DNA from: Kistimonas asteriae
GTDB lineage: Bacteria; Pseudomonadota; Gammaproteobacteria; Pseudomonadales; Endozoicomonadaceae
DNA length: 59,111 bases
Direction of reading: 5' to 3'
Assembly: GCF_018263925.1 (NCBI RefSeq)
Contig: NZ_JAEVHF010000026.1
Coordinates: forward strand, 1-59,111
Shown here one piece after another: positions 23,381-32,172 of the stretch. The notes beneath the pieces were generated by a model. That model had not been told where the DNA came from and ran no database searches. It saw only the letters and a list, made by a program, of their open reading frames with translations. The position numbers were made by a program, and so were the translations under genes. Positions within the stretch are counted from its first letter, which is position 1. The number at the start of each line of letters is the position of its first letter.

Positions 23381-25846
23381 TTATGGTTTTTTCTTGATGA
23401 TTTTAATTTTGGGTTCAATAACTTTTAAATAGTGACATATCCGCCTTCTACGCCAAGGCTTAATTCTATCAGCAAGATCAGAAAATTTTCTTCCTGGTTC
23501 GGGATTTCCAAGGTCTCTATGACAATGGCCGGCGGCACTATAGAGATCGGAAATAAGAGAGATGTAGGGAACCCGATAACTACCTTCATAAATGAATTCT
23601 GTAAGGAGAGGGGCTTCCAGGAAATGAACCATATCGATGATATTAGGTACTTTCTGTTTTTCTTGTTTTTCTTGTTTTTCTTGTTTTTCTTGTTTTTCTT
23701 GTTTTTCTTGTTTTTCTTGTTTTTCTTGTTTTTCTTGTTTTTCTTGTAGATATGCTTTAATGGCGCAGGCTAATCCACGGTTAAAGAAAGACAATGCCAG
23801 TTTTCTCACTTCCGGGTTCGGTGCGAGTGCTTTATGCGCCCAGCCGTTTCGCCACAATAGCCTGCCACGCTCTAACGCGGTCAGGGTTGGTATACTCAGC
23901 GCTTCGTCGATTGTTTGCTTAATGGTATGCAGGCTGCATAATTCCATTTCATTTTTTATCTTGTTTATAAAATAGTTGTAATCCAATACTGGTGCAGCTG
24001 CCTTTTTTCTATGTGCTTTTTTTAAAGTGGAAGGGGGAGGCTCTACCGGCTGAGGTGGGGAAGATAAGGCTTCTTGAGAAATTAGGGTTACACCTGCTTT
24101 TGTCATTGTCTGGGAGTAATTTTCAGAAACTGATGATGTTGCTTCAGATGAAAGGTGCGTTTCTTGAAGGTGGGCTGTAAGTTCCTCTACACTTTCTTGT
24201 TTTACTGGCTGTTCTTCAGGTATTACAGTATCAGGCTTTGTATCTTTAGCGTAGACGAGGCTTTCCAATTCATGCGTGGCTGAAGCCTCAGCGTAGATAC
24301 GATTTTCTAACTCCTCAGCTTTGAATGTCATCATTGCAACTTCATGATGCATATTCATGGCTGTGTATTCATTGATGAGCTCTGTTGTTTCGTCAAGTGC
24401 TTCGATCAGTCTATTTTGTCTTATCAGTAGCTCTAAATAGTGTAATCTAATAGCGCAAGGTAATTTACCATCTGTCACTCTGATAGCATCATTAAAATAT
24501 TCTTCCAATAATGGCCAGTTTTGACAGGTGTTTAGATATGTTATAACGATATAGTCCAGAGTTTCACGAGAAAGTAAAGGGTCAAACTGGCAGGGGTGTG
24601 TATCACAAGATGGGCGTGTTTTTATGGCGGGATAACCATAAACCCAGGTACATTTATGATATTCAGGAATTTTTGCTAAGAAGCGAGTGAGCAGTATACC
24701 ATTTTCAGGTATTAATTGTTTTAATTGTGCGATGCAGGTGATAAATTGATCTCTATCTTCTTTTAATAAAGTATATAAAATAATTGGCTGAGAGCATTGT
24801 AAATATTTAAAAAGTAACTCGCGATTTCCAAGGAAGTTGTAATATAGATGACTATAGAATGTATCATGCTCCTCCTCGCATTGAGTAAGGAAAGTAAAAT
24901 AGGGCTGACCTTTCATAAATGGCTCGGTTTGATAAAAAGTGTGCTCAGCAAAAATATTGCCTTTAACCATAGCAGGGGCATTTCGTTTTGAAGGCGGTTT
25001 TCTTTTAATTTCGTTAATGCGATCAATATTTAACTTGAATAATGATGTCAAAATGCTGAGACTCTCTTTTTCTATTTTGGAGCCTTTGCTTTTATGCTTT
25101 GTTGCGTGGTATATGTTATCGACAAGTGCAAAAGCTCGCTGCATGTTGGGGGGGAAGGCGGTATTATCAACGCTGAGGTTATATACAATGCCAGCCATGG
25201 TTGCATAAGGATTTTCGTATCGAATAGCCAGTTCAAGGCTATTACGCATTTCTTGTTCTAATGTATTAAAGGTGGTTGTTGGCAGTGCTGAGGCTCCTCC
25301 GATCTCTTGTGCTACTCTGGCTTTCTTTTTTTTATTTAATAGAAGGTGAAAGTTTAAGTAGTAAACGGTTCCTCTCATATCATCAGGGTAAGATGGGCCT
25401 TTAGTGTCATTCAGTGCATCCATCGCAACATTTATACGTTCTTGTGCTTTATCGAGCTGATTACAAATTAGATGGCAGTGAATAACACCAATTAACCATG
25501 ATAAATATCCTCTGAATGGTATTCGTTCTCCTTCAGGAAGATGAATATCTTGATTTACCCTGATTCTTATTCCTTGAAATGCAGACTCGAACTCAGCAAT
25601 ACATTGCTTTGCAATGGAAGTATTACTTATTTTTTCTGTGATTTGATAGCCTGTACCGAATCTGCTTGGCTTTCCTCTGACACTGATAGATGTGCCTGTG
25701 AATCGCCTGTGAGGTGTTAGAGAGGCTGTTGAAGCTCCAGCTACCAGTGGTTGATCGGGTGTGTCTGAATCATCTGGGGGTGTTACAGCCATGCGGCCTG
25801 TATGATGACTGCTAGAAATGTTGGGAGGAGGGAATTTCGAGTCCAT
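23381..25846 (-). CDS. Large helical (TPR-like) protein with a Glu-Lys-Gln repeat tract; candidate effector
   Basis: An 821-residue protein of unknown function. Residues 1-60 are Ser/Thr/Pro-rich. From about 70 to 560 it is built of amphipathic helices in TPR/SEL-like spacing (for example LSWLIGVIHCHLICNQLDKAQERINVA). Next comes a disordered linker, a Pro-rich patch and a second helical part, interrupted by ten Gln-Glu-Lys units encoded by a 9-bp direct repeat. The C-terminus is Lys/Arg-rich. No signal peptide or membrane helix is visible. The ATG at 25846 has AAGGA 7 bases upstream; the frame is open to 25885 without a ribosome site. Low GC and composition match the other candidate effectors here. 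Confidence 0.75.
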   Translation of the reverse strand: MDSKFPPPNISSSHHTGRMAVTPPDDSDTPDQPLVAGASTASLTPHRRFTGTSISVRGKPSRFGTGYQITEKISNTSIAKQCIAEFESAFQGIRIRVNQDIHLPEGERIPFRGYLSWLIGVIHCHLICNQLDKAQERINVAMDALNDTKGPSYPDDMRGTVYYLNFHLLLNKKKKARVAQEIGGASALPTTTFNTLEQEMRNSLELAIRYENPYATMAGIVYNLSVDNTAFPPNMQRAFALVDNIYHATKHKSKGSKIEKESLSILTSLFKLNIDRINEIKRKPPSKRNAPAMVKGNIFAEHTFYQTEPFMKGQPYFTFLTQCEEEHDTFYSHLYYNFLGNRELLFKYLQCSQPIILYTLLKEDRDQFITCIAQLKQLIPENGILLTRFLAKIPEYHKCTWVYGYPAIKTRPSCDTHPCQFDPLLSRETLDYIVITYLNTCQNWPLLEEYFNDAIRVTDGKLPCAIRLHYLELLIRQNRLIEALDETTELINEYTAMNMHHEVAMMTFKAEELENRIYAEASATHELESLVYAKDTKPDTVIPEEQPVKQESVEELTAHLQETHLSSEATSSVSENYSQTMTKAGVTLISQEALSSPPQPVEPPPSTLKKAHRKKAAAPVLDYNYFINKIKNEMELCSLHTIKQTIDEALSIPTLTALERGRLLWRNGWAHKALAPNPEVRKLALSFFNRGLACAIKAYLQEKQEKQEKQEKQEKQEKQEKQEKQEKQEKQKVPNIIDMVHFLEAPLLTEFIYEGSYRVPYISLISDLYSAAGHCHRDLGNPEPGRKFSDLADRIKPWRRRRICHYLKVIEPKIKIIKKKP
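23657..23746. repeat. Ten tandem 9-bp repeats inside a coding region
   Basis: The unit TTTTTCTTG occurs ten times without interruption. On the coding (minus) strand each unit adds one Gln-Glu-Lys triplet, so gain or loss of units keeps the frame. Confidence 0.95.
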
Positions 25847-26111
25847 TGTAGTTCCTTTACTTATAGCTGGTCTTAATTCAGACAAATTTTGAAATATCTA
25901 ATCGATTATTTTCACTAACATTATGCTTAGTATGCCTACTAATTTCTTTTCATCCGCAGTGATAAAAAGGCAAAATATAGCGTGCAGGGATGGAATGGAT
26001 AGTTGTATCGATATACCCAAATAATGGCGTGTGTGTCGGATACTGTGTGACTTCTATACTCAGTAGATAATGGCGGGTGTCTCGAACCGATTCAGGGAGG
26101 AATCATTCACT

Positions 26112-26585
26112 ATGCCTGCACCTCGGAATCGTCGCTTCATTTATTTATGGATCAGCTCTGTGCTCTTGTTTGTCGCATTGGGTACAGTATCGCTTTCTCT
26201 GGATATTTATCGCTGGTTTCCAGCCTTCGGTTTTATGGGATATTCCGCTGTGCTGGTGCTGTTACTCTCCGCTATGGCGAATGCCTGGGGGAAATGGCAT
26301 TACATTGCCGTGAGTATCACGTTGATTCTTTTTGGAACTATTGCCTCTTTGGATATCGTGATGTCCAAGGAAGCGATTGTGGCGGATCTGGCGGTGATCG
26401 AAATGTCAGGCCTGCAACGGCTGTTGGCCGATCCCGCCATGATTGACGACTATGTGAATATCCTTGTGATTCTGCTGAATATTTTTACCAGCAGTGTGGC
26501 GGGGAATGCGTTGTTTTATGGGCTGAATACCCGAAACTTTGTTGCTAAAGAACACGGTTCGAGGATGAGGGTGGTTGATGAGTAA
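26112..26585 (+). CDS. Small multi-pass membrane protein
   Basis: A 157-residue protein with four predicted membrane helices (about 9-30, 35-56, 62-84 and 115-138). A short polar loop (DIVMSKEAIVADLAVIEM...) sits between the third and fourth, and the C-terminus is charged and cytosolic. I do not recognise a family. GGGAGG lies 11 bases before the ATG at 26112; the frame is open to 26070 but that ATG has no ribosome site. It converges with mscS, sharing a terminator hairpin that begins inside its last codons. Confidence 0.65.
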   Translation: MPAPRNRRFIYLWISSVLLFVALGTVSLSLDIYRWFPAFGFMGYSAVLVLLLSAMANAWGKWHYIAVSITLILFGTIASLDIVMSKEAIVADLAVIEMSGLQRLLADPAMIDDYVNILVILLNIFTSSVAGNALFYGLNTRNFVAKEHGSRMRVVDE

Positions 26586-26596
26586 CCATCCTCATC
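26564..26596. terminator. Bidirectional terminator between convergent genes
   Basis: GATGAGGGTGGT (26564-26575) pairs with ACCATCCTCATC (26585-26596), allowing one G-T pair, between the membrane-protein gene and mscS. Confidence 0.55.
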
Positions 26597-26606
26597 CTGC
26601 GATGGA

Positions 26607-27491
26607 TCAGGCTATTTCTGGCAATTTCTCGTTGACTATCCGGACTTCGCTTTGCGGGAACGGAATCACAATGCCGGCCTCTTTCAGGGCTTTGTAGAGT
26701 GCCAGGTTAGTCTGGTATTTCACCCGGTAGTACTGTTTTGTCGGTGCCCAGTAACGGATACCCAGTTCAATGGCGCTGTCACCAAAGGCATCAACACCAA
26801 TTTGTATACCCTGTTTCTGATCAATATCTGGCTGTGTTGCGGTGGCTTTTTCCAGCACGGCAATCGCCTGCTCCGGATCAGTTTGGTAGCTGATGCCGAT
26901 TTTTGTCTCAACTAACATGTTACCAAACGAATTGTGCAGCACTTCTCCCAGAATGTGTTTGTTGGGGATGCAGATCTCTTCGCCTTCCTCATTGGTCAGT
27001 ATGGTTTTGCCCAGACTGATGGCTTTCACCTGGCCGCTCACGCCAAGCACGCTGATGGTGTTTGAAACGACAAAGGGACGGGTAACAATGATGGTGATAC
27101 CCGCAGCGTAGTTGGACAGCATGCCCTGCAACGCGAGTCCGGCACCGAGAGAGACCGCACCGATGGCGGCGACCAACGGCGTAACGCTGATTCCCAGCTT
27201 ACCCAGGGCAATAATGCCGATCAGGACAATGATCAGGATGCGCACGGCGCTGGCGACAAAGGTGGCCAGAGTAATATCGATATTGTGTTTCTTGAACAAT
27301 CCCAGCAACAGGCGGGAGACTTTGCTGGCCACCCAGAGGCCGATGCAGAAAATGATCAGGGCGCCAACGAGTTGGAAACTGTATTTCACCAGGAACTCGG
27401 TGATCAGCGTATAGACGTTTTGAAGCTGTTGCAGCTCCTGTTCAAGGCCGGTTTGATTCATTGCCTGATTCCCTGAGGTGTTATCTGCCAT
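26607..27491 (-). CDS. mscS: Small-conductance mechanosensitive channel MscS
   Basis: A 294-residue inner-membrane channel that opens under membrane tension to release solutes on hypo-osmotic shock. Three N-terminal helices lie at about 34-130, and the pore-lining TM3 has the Gly/Ala-rich pattern AAIGAVSLGAGLALQGMLSNYAAG. The beta domain follows (SVLGVSGQVKAISLGKTIL and IPNKHILGEVLHN), then the alpha/beta cage. Length matches E. coli MscS (286). The N-terminal ~30 residues are polar and Gln-rich. It starts 125 bp after znuA ends on the same strand. Confidence 0.93.
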   Translation of the reverse strand: MADNTSGNQAMNQTGLEQELQQLQNVYTLITEFLVKYSFQLVGALIIFCIGLWVASKVSRLLLGLFKKHNIDITLATFVASAVRILIIVLIGIIALGKLGISVTPLVAAIGAVSLGAGLALQGMLSNYAAGITIIVTRPFVVSNTISVLGVSGQVKAISLGKTILTNEEGEEICIPNKHILGEVLHNSFGNMLVETKIGISYQTDPEQAIAVLEKATATQPDIDQKQGIQIGVDAFGDSAIELGIRYWAPTKQYYRVKYQTNLALYKALKEAGIVIPFPQSEVRIVNEKLPEIA

Positions 27492-27616
27492 CCGGATGAA
27501 CGGGACGCGCCGTCAAAGGATGGCCTGTGATTTATATGAACACTGTCGAATAGTATCCGGATCGGCGGGGAGTACAAGCGGGTTTATCCCGGCGTGGATG
27601 GCCGGGACGGAAAGGG

Positions 27617-28561
27617 TTACTCAGACAGGCATTCGGTAATAGTGTTGCCCACCTGACGAAGGTAGGCGGGATAGCCGTTGGCCGAAACGGGAATATTGCC
27701 TGCCATGGGGTCAAGCACAGCCTCCCCTACATCCAGTCCTTCGGTCAGACGATCGATATAGGCGGGTTTGAACTGGGGTTCGCGGAAGATGCAGGTATGG
27801 CCGGCGCGCTTGAGAGAATCCTTGAGTTTCATCAGGTGGCGCGCTCCCGGTTGGCGATCCGGACTCAGTGCAAAGACATCCTTGACGGTGAGACGGTAGT
27901 GGTCGGCAAAGTAGCCCCAGGCATCGTGAAAGACGAAGAATCCGTGCTGACGGACGCTGGCCAGGCTTTCGTTGTTGGCGAGATCGGTAGCTTTCACCTG
28001 GTCGATAAAGGACGTCAGATTCTCACGGTAACGCGGGGTATTCTGGGGATCGATGGCTGCCAGGGTATCTGTCATGGCTTTACCCATGGCAATGGCATTA
28101 CCTGGTGACAGCCAGACATGGGAGTCAACGGAGCCATGGTTATCATGATCGTCGTGATGGTCATGGTGATGTTCTTCACCGCTCCATTCCCTCAGATGCA
28201 TCCCCGGGGCACCCATCAACGCCACAATGCGTTGTCCGGATGTGTTGTTTGCCGCTACCTGTTCCAGCGGTTTTTCCAGGAAGGTTTCAAGCTCTGGACC
28301 CAGCCAGAAAACAACGGATGTGTCTGTCAGCCGGCGAATATCGGAAGGTTTCATGCTGTAGCTGTGGGGAGATAACCCCGGATCAAGCAGCAGACCCGGT
28401 TCGCTGATCCCGTCGGTAATGGCGGCAGCAATCAATTGCAGTGGCTTGATACTGGTGATGACGCTGACCGGTGGTGTTTTATTCACCGTCTCCGCTGCCT
28501 GTGTGGGCAGGGCGGCAGGGATCAGGCAGGCAAACAACAGCAGAGCACGGAATAACGGCAT
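27617..28561 (-). CDS. znuA: Zinc ABC transporter solute-binding protein ZnuA
   Basis: A 314-residue periplasmic zinc-binding protein. The signal peptide ends near TQAAE (about residues 22-24). Zinc ligands are in SPHSYSMKPSD, VDSHVWLSPG and FFVFHDAWGYF. A His/Asp-rich loop (EEHHHDHHDDHDNHG, about 130-144) is characteristic of ZnuA and may collect zinc. The usual partners ZnuB and ZnuC are not in this window on either side. A perfect ATGTTATAACAT palindrome 45 bp upstream is a likely Zur operator. Confidence 0.93.
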   Translation of the reverse strand: MPLFRALLLFACLIPAALPTQAAETVNKTPPVSVITSIKPLQLIAAAITDGISEPGLLLDPGLSPHSYSMKPSDIRRLTDTSVVFWLGPELETFLEKPLEQVAANNTSGQRIVALMGAPGMHLREWSGEEHHHDHHDDHDNHGSVDSHVWLSPGNAIAMGKAMTDTLAAIDPQNTPRYRENLTSFIDQVKATDLANNESLASVRQHGFFVFHDAWGYFADHYRLTVKDVFALSPDRQPGARHLMKLKDSLKRAGHTCIFREPQFKPAYIDRLTEGLDVGEAVLDPMAGNIPVSANGYPAYLRQVGNTITECLSE

Positions 28562-28605
28562 AAAGGGGTACTTCGCGGATCGTCAGGAATAATGGCAAAA
28601 ACGTT

Positions 28606-28617
28606 ATGTTATAACAT
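28606..28617. promoter_or_regulatory. Zur-like operator of znuA
   Basis: ATGTTATAACAT is a perfect 12-bp palindrome set in an A+T-rich stretch 45 bp before znuA. It matches the core of gammaproteobacterial Zur boxes (ATGTTATA...TATAACAT), although the central part is compressed. Confidence 0.6.
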
Positions 28618-28677
28618 TTGCTGTGTTGGGAAAATGATTCTGTCCGAAACAGAGGGAACAGGGAATGAAAGCAGGGG

Positions 28678-28711
28678 CTTTTCTGCCAGTACCTTGGGTA
28701 CGGCAGAAAAG
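28678..28711. terminator. Hairpin after the serine hydrolase gene
   Basis: CTTTTCTGCC (28678-28687) and GGCAGAAAAG (28702-28711) pair perfectly, and the inner GTAC segments extend the stem. It lies 13 bp beyond the stop of the minus-strand hydrolase gene; there is no separate T-run. Confidence 0.55.
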
Positions 28712-28724
28712 ACTATGAGACCGC

Positions 28725-29945
28725 TTACTTCAGGTTACGGGCGATATGTCGGAACACCGCGATACTTTCGGTCTCCATCGCTTCTGAGGAGTTATTGTAG
28801 TCGCTGTAGGCAGAGGACTTGGCGATAACCACTCGATGCTTGGGGTTAACGTAAATAAACTGGCCGTAGATGCCGACTGCCAGATAATCTCCTTCATCGG
28901 TTGTCTCTTCCGGCAGCCACCATTGGTAGGCATAACCAAAGCGAGAACCAGAGGCTGGATTTTTGCCGGGCATCAGGTGGGGCGCGTCGGGTGTCACGGA
29001 TGCCTTGATCCAGCTTTCTGGCAATAATTGCTTGCCTTGCCAGTTCTTGCCTTGATTCAGGTATAGCTGACCGAAACGGGCGTAATCGCGCAGGGTGCTG
29101 TTGAGACCCCCGAAGGCCAGTTCGACGCCATCATCATCCGTCAGCCAATAGACATCAGATTCTGCCCCCAGATGCGACCAGAGTTTCTCTTCCATATACT
29201 CAGAGAGATTTTTCCCCGTAGCCCGGGTGATGACCATGGCGACCACCTGGGTATCCATGCTGACATAGTGGTTGTAGGTGCCCGGCTCACGGGTATTTTT
29301 CAGTGAAATGACAAAGTCATCAATGCTGGTGCCCAGCGCCATGGTGCGACCCATGCGGTTGATATCAGAATAAAAATCGCCGTAATCCTCATTGAACCCG
29401 ATACCGGACGACATCTGCAGGACATCTTTGAGGCGCACATTGTTATAGCCGCTGGTTTTCAGTTCCGGTACATAATCCGTCACCGGGTCTTCAAGCGTCT
29501 TTATCGCGCCATCCTGCAGGGCGAATCCGGTGAGCGCGGAGACGAAAGACTTGGCGACCGACCAGGAGATGGTCCGGCTGTTCTCGTCATTCCCGCGATA
29601 GTATTCCTGGAAAACCATCTTGCCGTCTTTCAGGACAACCAGCCCGGTGGTTTCGGTGCGGTCGAGCCAGTCTTCCAGGTCGCGTTGTTCATTATTCCAT
29701 GAATAACTTTCCGACAGGGGCTGGGGCTGTTCAGGTAATCTGTACACGGGGCCGGAACGTGCAACGTCTCGAGATGCGAAGATGGTGCCCATGCTTCTGA
29801 AGTTGTGTTGAATTACATCTGGATCAAACAGGGTCAGCACATGGTAGAACCGGTTGATTTCCGTATGGAAGCGAATGCCTACCCCGATAGCTATCAGGCA
29901 GACCACCAACAGAATCAGAGTAAGCGCGCGTTTCATCATCGTCAT
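28725..29945 (-). CDS. Membrane-anchored serine hydrolase of the class C beta-lactamase family
   Basis: A 406-residue protein. Residues ~5-24 form an N-terminal membrane anchor. The hydrolase domain has SVAKSF (S-x-x-K nucleophile motif, about 130), followed by GIGFNEDYGD and the Tyr-bearing TYNHYVSMDTQ segment. Such proteins include 6-aminohexanoate-dimer hydrolase, esterases and peptidases; this one most resembles the NylB-like group in overall layout. A beta-lactam substrate is not implied. Three closely spaced ATGs (MTMMK) make the precise start uncertain. It is separated from znuA by a terminator-like hairpin. Confidence 0.85.
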   Translation of the reverse strand: MTMMKRALTLILLVVCLIAIGVGIRFHTEINRFYHVLTLFDPDVIQHNFRSMGTIFASRDVARSGPVYRLPEQPQPLSESYSWNNEQRDLEDWLDRTETTGLVVLKDGKMVFQEYYRGNDENSRTISWSVAKSFVSALTGFALQDGAIKTLEDPVTDYVPELKTSGYNNVRLKDVLQMSSGIGFNEDYGDFYSDINRMGRTMALGTSIDDFVISLKNTREPGTYNHYVSMDTQVVAMVITRATGKNLSEYMEEKLWSHLGAESDVYWLTDDDGVELAFGGLNSTLRDYARFGQLYLNQGKNWQGKQLLPESWIKASVTPDAPHLMPGKNPASGSRFGYAYQWWLPEETTDEGDYLAVGIYGQFIYVNPKHRVVIAKSSAYSDYNNSSEAMETESIAVFRHIARNLK

Positions 29946-30196
29946 TATTGTTGTTCTTTCGTTTTATAGGGTTGCCGGATGACGTGGCGATCAGGCTGAC
30001 TGACATAGTAGCAAAGAGCCTGTCAGTAATGACACTTTCACTGATACATAACGGTGCGTAACGCCTGTTGTTGTCTCGTAACAGTGCCGGTTTTATTCGC
30101 ATTCGTTTGTTTGTTGGGTTGCTGGCAAGGATAGAACCTTCGGTCTGGATCACTTTCTGCTTAAAACATTCTCAAATCTCATCCGGTTGACAAAGT

Positions 30197-30212
30197 TGGC
30201 ACTGCCAATGCA
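30197..30212 (+). promoter_or_regulatory. Sigma-54-type promoter of the amt-eut cluster
   Basis: TGGCAC-TGCCA-ATGCA matches the -24/-12 consensus TGGCAC-N5-TTGCW except for one base, with the correct GG-to-GC spacing, 67 bp before the amt start. The rest of the 332-bp gap (29946-30278) holds no gene; I could not identify a clear NtrC site in it. Confidence 0.65.
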
Positions 30213-30278
30213 AAGGCCCATGCGACAAAGCTGAACCTATGCACAACAACAGACAGCAGGTTAACTGGGGGAGTGAGT

Positions 30279-31616
30279 ATGAGCCCAACCGAAATGGAAG
30301 CCCTGAAAGCGGCTTTTGAAATGCACCAGGCGATGAACATTGAGGTGTTCTACTGGTGGTGTACTGCGATCATGTTCATGATCCACGCCGGGTTCTTGGC
30401 CTATGAGATCGGGGCCTCGAGAGTGAAGAATGCCCTAGCGTCGGGCATGAAGAATATCCTGACGCTCGCTGTGATTATCCCTACGTTCTATTTCTTTGGC
30501 TGGTGGATTTATAACGCTTTTCCCGGTGGGTTTGTTCCAGTTGAAGCTGCGGCTGCTCTCCCCTGGTCGACCAGCATGGGACCGGACGCGACCGATTTGG
30601 GTACCGGTATCTTCTGGGCGGCATTCGCCATGTTTGGTGCAACAACCGGTTCCATCATGTCGGGCGCGGTGATTGAGCGGATTCGCCTGAGCGCCTACCT
30701 GATCCTGGCGGTTGTAGTTGGCTCTGTGGTCTGGATTCTGGCGGGCGCCTGGGGATGGCATCCGGAAGGCTGGCTGCTGCTGGATCTGGGTTACCACGAT
30801 GTGGGTGCATCCGGTGTCGTTCATGCCGTGGCCGGCTTCTTCTCGTTGGGTGTATTGATCAATCTTGGGCCGCGTATTGGCAAATATGTTGATGGCAAGC
30901 CGATGGCGATTGTGCCGCATAACATGCCGATGGCGCTGATTGGCTTGATGATGATCATTGTGGGTTTCTTCGGATTCCTTGGCGGGTGCATCATCTTTAA
31001 CGGCGGCGATACCGGCTGGACCACTATCTACAACACGCCAACCAACCTTTCCGCATTTGCCTTCAATACCCTGATGGGCTTTGCCGGCGGGGTTGTGGGC
31101 GCCTACCTGACGTCCCGTGAGCCTTTCATGACCATGTCCGGTGGTCTGGCCGGCATCATTACGGTTGCAGCGGGTCTTGATCTTTATTACCCCGGTCTGG
31201 CGTTTGTGCTGGCAGCAATTGGTGGTCTCACCATGCCATTGTTTGGTCGCTTCCTTGAAAAGCGTGGGATTGATGATGCCGTCGGCGCGGTGGCTGTACA
31301 TGGTTGGTGCGGTTTCCTCGGTGTGGTTTTCGTGGGCCTCTTTGCGGCGGGTTATCCGAACGTGGGCGATGCGCCGGACATCTCATTCACCGGTCAGCTG
31401 CTGGCTGCCGTCATCATGTGCCTGCTCGGCTTTATCCCCGGCTATGTCATTTCGTATGCCATGAAGCAGTTCAAGATGCTGCGGGTGCCTGAGAAGGTCG
31501 AAGCCCTGGGGCTGGATCTGGTGGAAATCCCTGCACGTCCTTATCCGGAAACTGTACCGGCACAGGATATTGTTGCCTCAACCCTGACGCCGGATATGCC
31601 AGCTAACAAAGCCTGA
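30279..31616 (+). CDS. amt: Ammonium transporter (Amt family)
   Basis: A 445-residue inner-membrane channel for ammonium/ammonia with about 11 hydrophobic helices. Family features are FYWWCTAIMFMIHAGFLAYEIG, GAWGWHPEGWL, the pore-histidine segment DVGASGVVHAVAGF and the second pore-histidine segment VGAVAVHGWCGFLG. GGGGGAG precedes the ATG by 6 bases; a GTG two codons earlier lacks room for a ribosome site. No glnK lies next to it. A sigma-54-type promoter is upstream and the ethanolamine lyase genes are downstream on the same strand. Confidence 0.93.
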   Translation: MSPTEMEALKAAFEMHQAMNIEVFYWWCTAIMFMIHAGFLAYEIGASRVKNALASGMKNILTLAVIIPTFYFFGWWIYNAFPGGFVPVEAAAALPWSTSMGPDATDLGTGIFWAAFAMFGATTGSIMSGAVIERIRLSAYLILAVVVGSVVWILAGAWGWHPEGWLLLDLGYHDVGASGVVHAVAGFFSLGVLINLGPRIGKYVDGKPMAIVPHNMPMALIGLMMIIVGFFGFLGGCIIFNGGDTGWTTIYNTPTNLSAFAFNTLMGFAGGVVGAYLTSREPFMTMSGGLAGIITVAAGLDLYYPGLAFVLAAIGGLTMPLFGRFLEKRGIDDAVGAVAVHGWCGFLGVVFVGLFAAGYPNVGDAPDISFTGQLLAAVIMCLLGFIPGYVISYAMKQFKMLRVPEKVEALGLDLVEIPARPYPETVPAQDIVASTLTPDMPANKA

Positions 31617-31626
31617 TTCTTTCAAC

Positions 31627-31648
31627 GGCGGGAGTAGCACCTCCCGCC
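31627..31648 (+). terminator. Strong hairpin after amt
   Basis: GGCGGGAG-TAGCAC-CTCCCGCC perfect 8-bp stem, 10 bp after the amt stop, followed only by CGTTTCA. The weak T-tail suggests partial termination or an RNA-stabilising hairpin inside the operon. Confidence 0.55.
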
Positions 31649-31675
31649 CGTTTCACCCAACAGGAGAACACCATC

Positions 31676-31846
31676 ATGAATGCATCACCAATTACCAGCT
31701 GGGAAGGGGTTAGCGCTTATTTCACTTATGCCGATAACCCTTTTGTCATCGGGCTCTGTTTTGTGGCGGCGGTGGGGGTGTTTGCCGGTTTGATCGGCAC
31801 CATCATCCATCACGAAGCCAGTGCTTTTGGCCCGCATAACGATTAA
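31676..31846 (+). CDS. 56-residue single-pass membrane peptide
   Basis: A short gene with AGGAG about 8 bases before ATG. Residues ~1-22 are polar (MNASPITSWEGVSAYF), ~23-46 form one Val/Ala/Gly-rich membrane helix, and the end is His/Asn-rich (IIHHEASAFGPHND). I do not recognise a family. Its place between two hairpins in the amt-eut cluster suggests a small accessory subunit, perhaps of the ammonium transporter. Confidence 0.65.
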   Translation: MNASPITSWEGVSAYFTYADNPFVIGLCFVAAVGVFAGLIGTIIHHEASAFGPHND

Positions 31847-31852
31847 GCGAGA

Positions 31853-31876
31853 ACGGGAAAGAAGCCTCTTTCCCGT
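31853..31876 (+). terminator. Intra-operon hairpin
   Basis: ACGGGAAAGA-AGCC-TCTTTCCCGT is a perfect 10-bp stem 6 bp after the small membrane gene and 23 bp before the next ATG. There is no T-run, so attenuation or RNA processing is more likely than full termination. Confidence 0.5.
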
Positions 31877-31899
31877 CACTGCAACGCCGGGAGAACGCC

Positions 31900-32094
31900 A
31901 TGAGCTACAGGAATGTTTTGGGACAACGCCGTTGCCGTTATCTGCCCTGTCGTCAGCCGGATTGTAAGCAGTGTGGCGGGGAAGCCTGTACGGATTCAGC
32001 CCTGAGTCGCAGCCATTATCTGTGTACTGCGCTTTATCGTCGTTTGCAGTGCAGCTTTCATCGTCAGAAAGCCCAAGGACGTCTGGAATGTTGA
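31900..32094 (+). CDS. 64-residue Cys-rich peptide
   Basis: A small gene with GGGAG 7 bases before the ATG. The peptide has eight cysteines in spacing that includes CRQPDCKQCGGEAC, plus many Arg and Tyr residues, consistent with metal or Fe-S binding. No family is recognised. It lies between amt and eutB on the same strand, flanked by a hairpin upstream and a 78-bp gap to eutB. Its conserved-looking ribosome site and position argue that it is real. Confidence 0.55.
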   Translation: MSYRNVLGQRRCRYLPCRQPDCKQCGGEACTDSALSRSHYLCTALYRRLQCSFHRQKAQGRLEC

Positions 32095-32172
32095 TCAGAG
32101 GTCAGCGTAACGGACAGTCGTCAGAATGAATCAATAAAACAAAACTATGAGTAACAGGAGTAATGCTCGCGC

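Noticed and set aside
23657..23746. CRISPR-like periodicity
   Set aside because: The 9-bp units are contiguous with no spacers.
23432..23975. Phe/Leu/Cys-rich open frames on the plus strand over the 9-bp repeat
   Set aside because: They are antisense readings of the Gln-Glu-Lys repeat in the minus-strand gene, without ribosome sites.
28592..28828. 78-codon open frame between znuA and the hydrolase
   Set aside because: It overlaps the Zur-like site, a terminator hairpin and the hydrolase 3' end.
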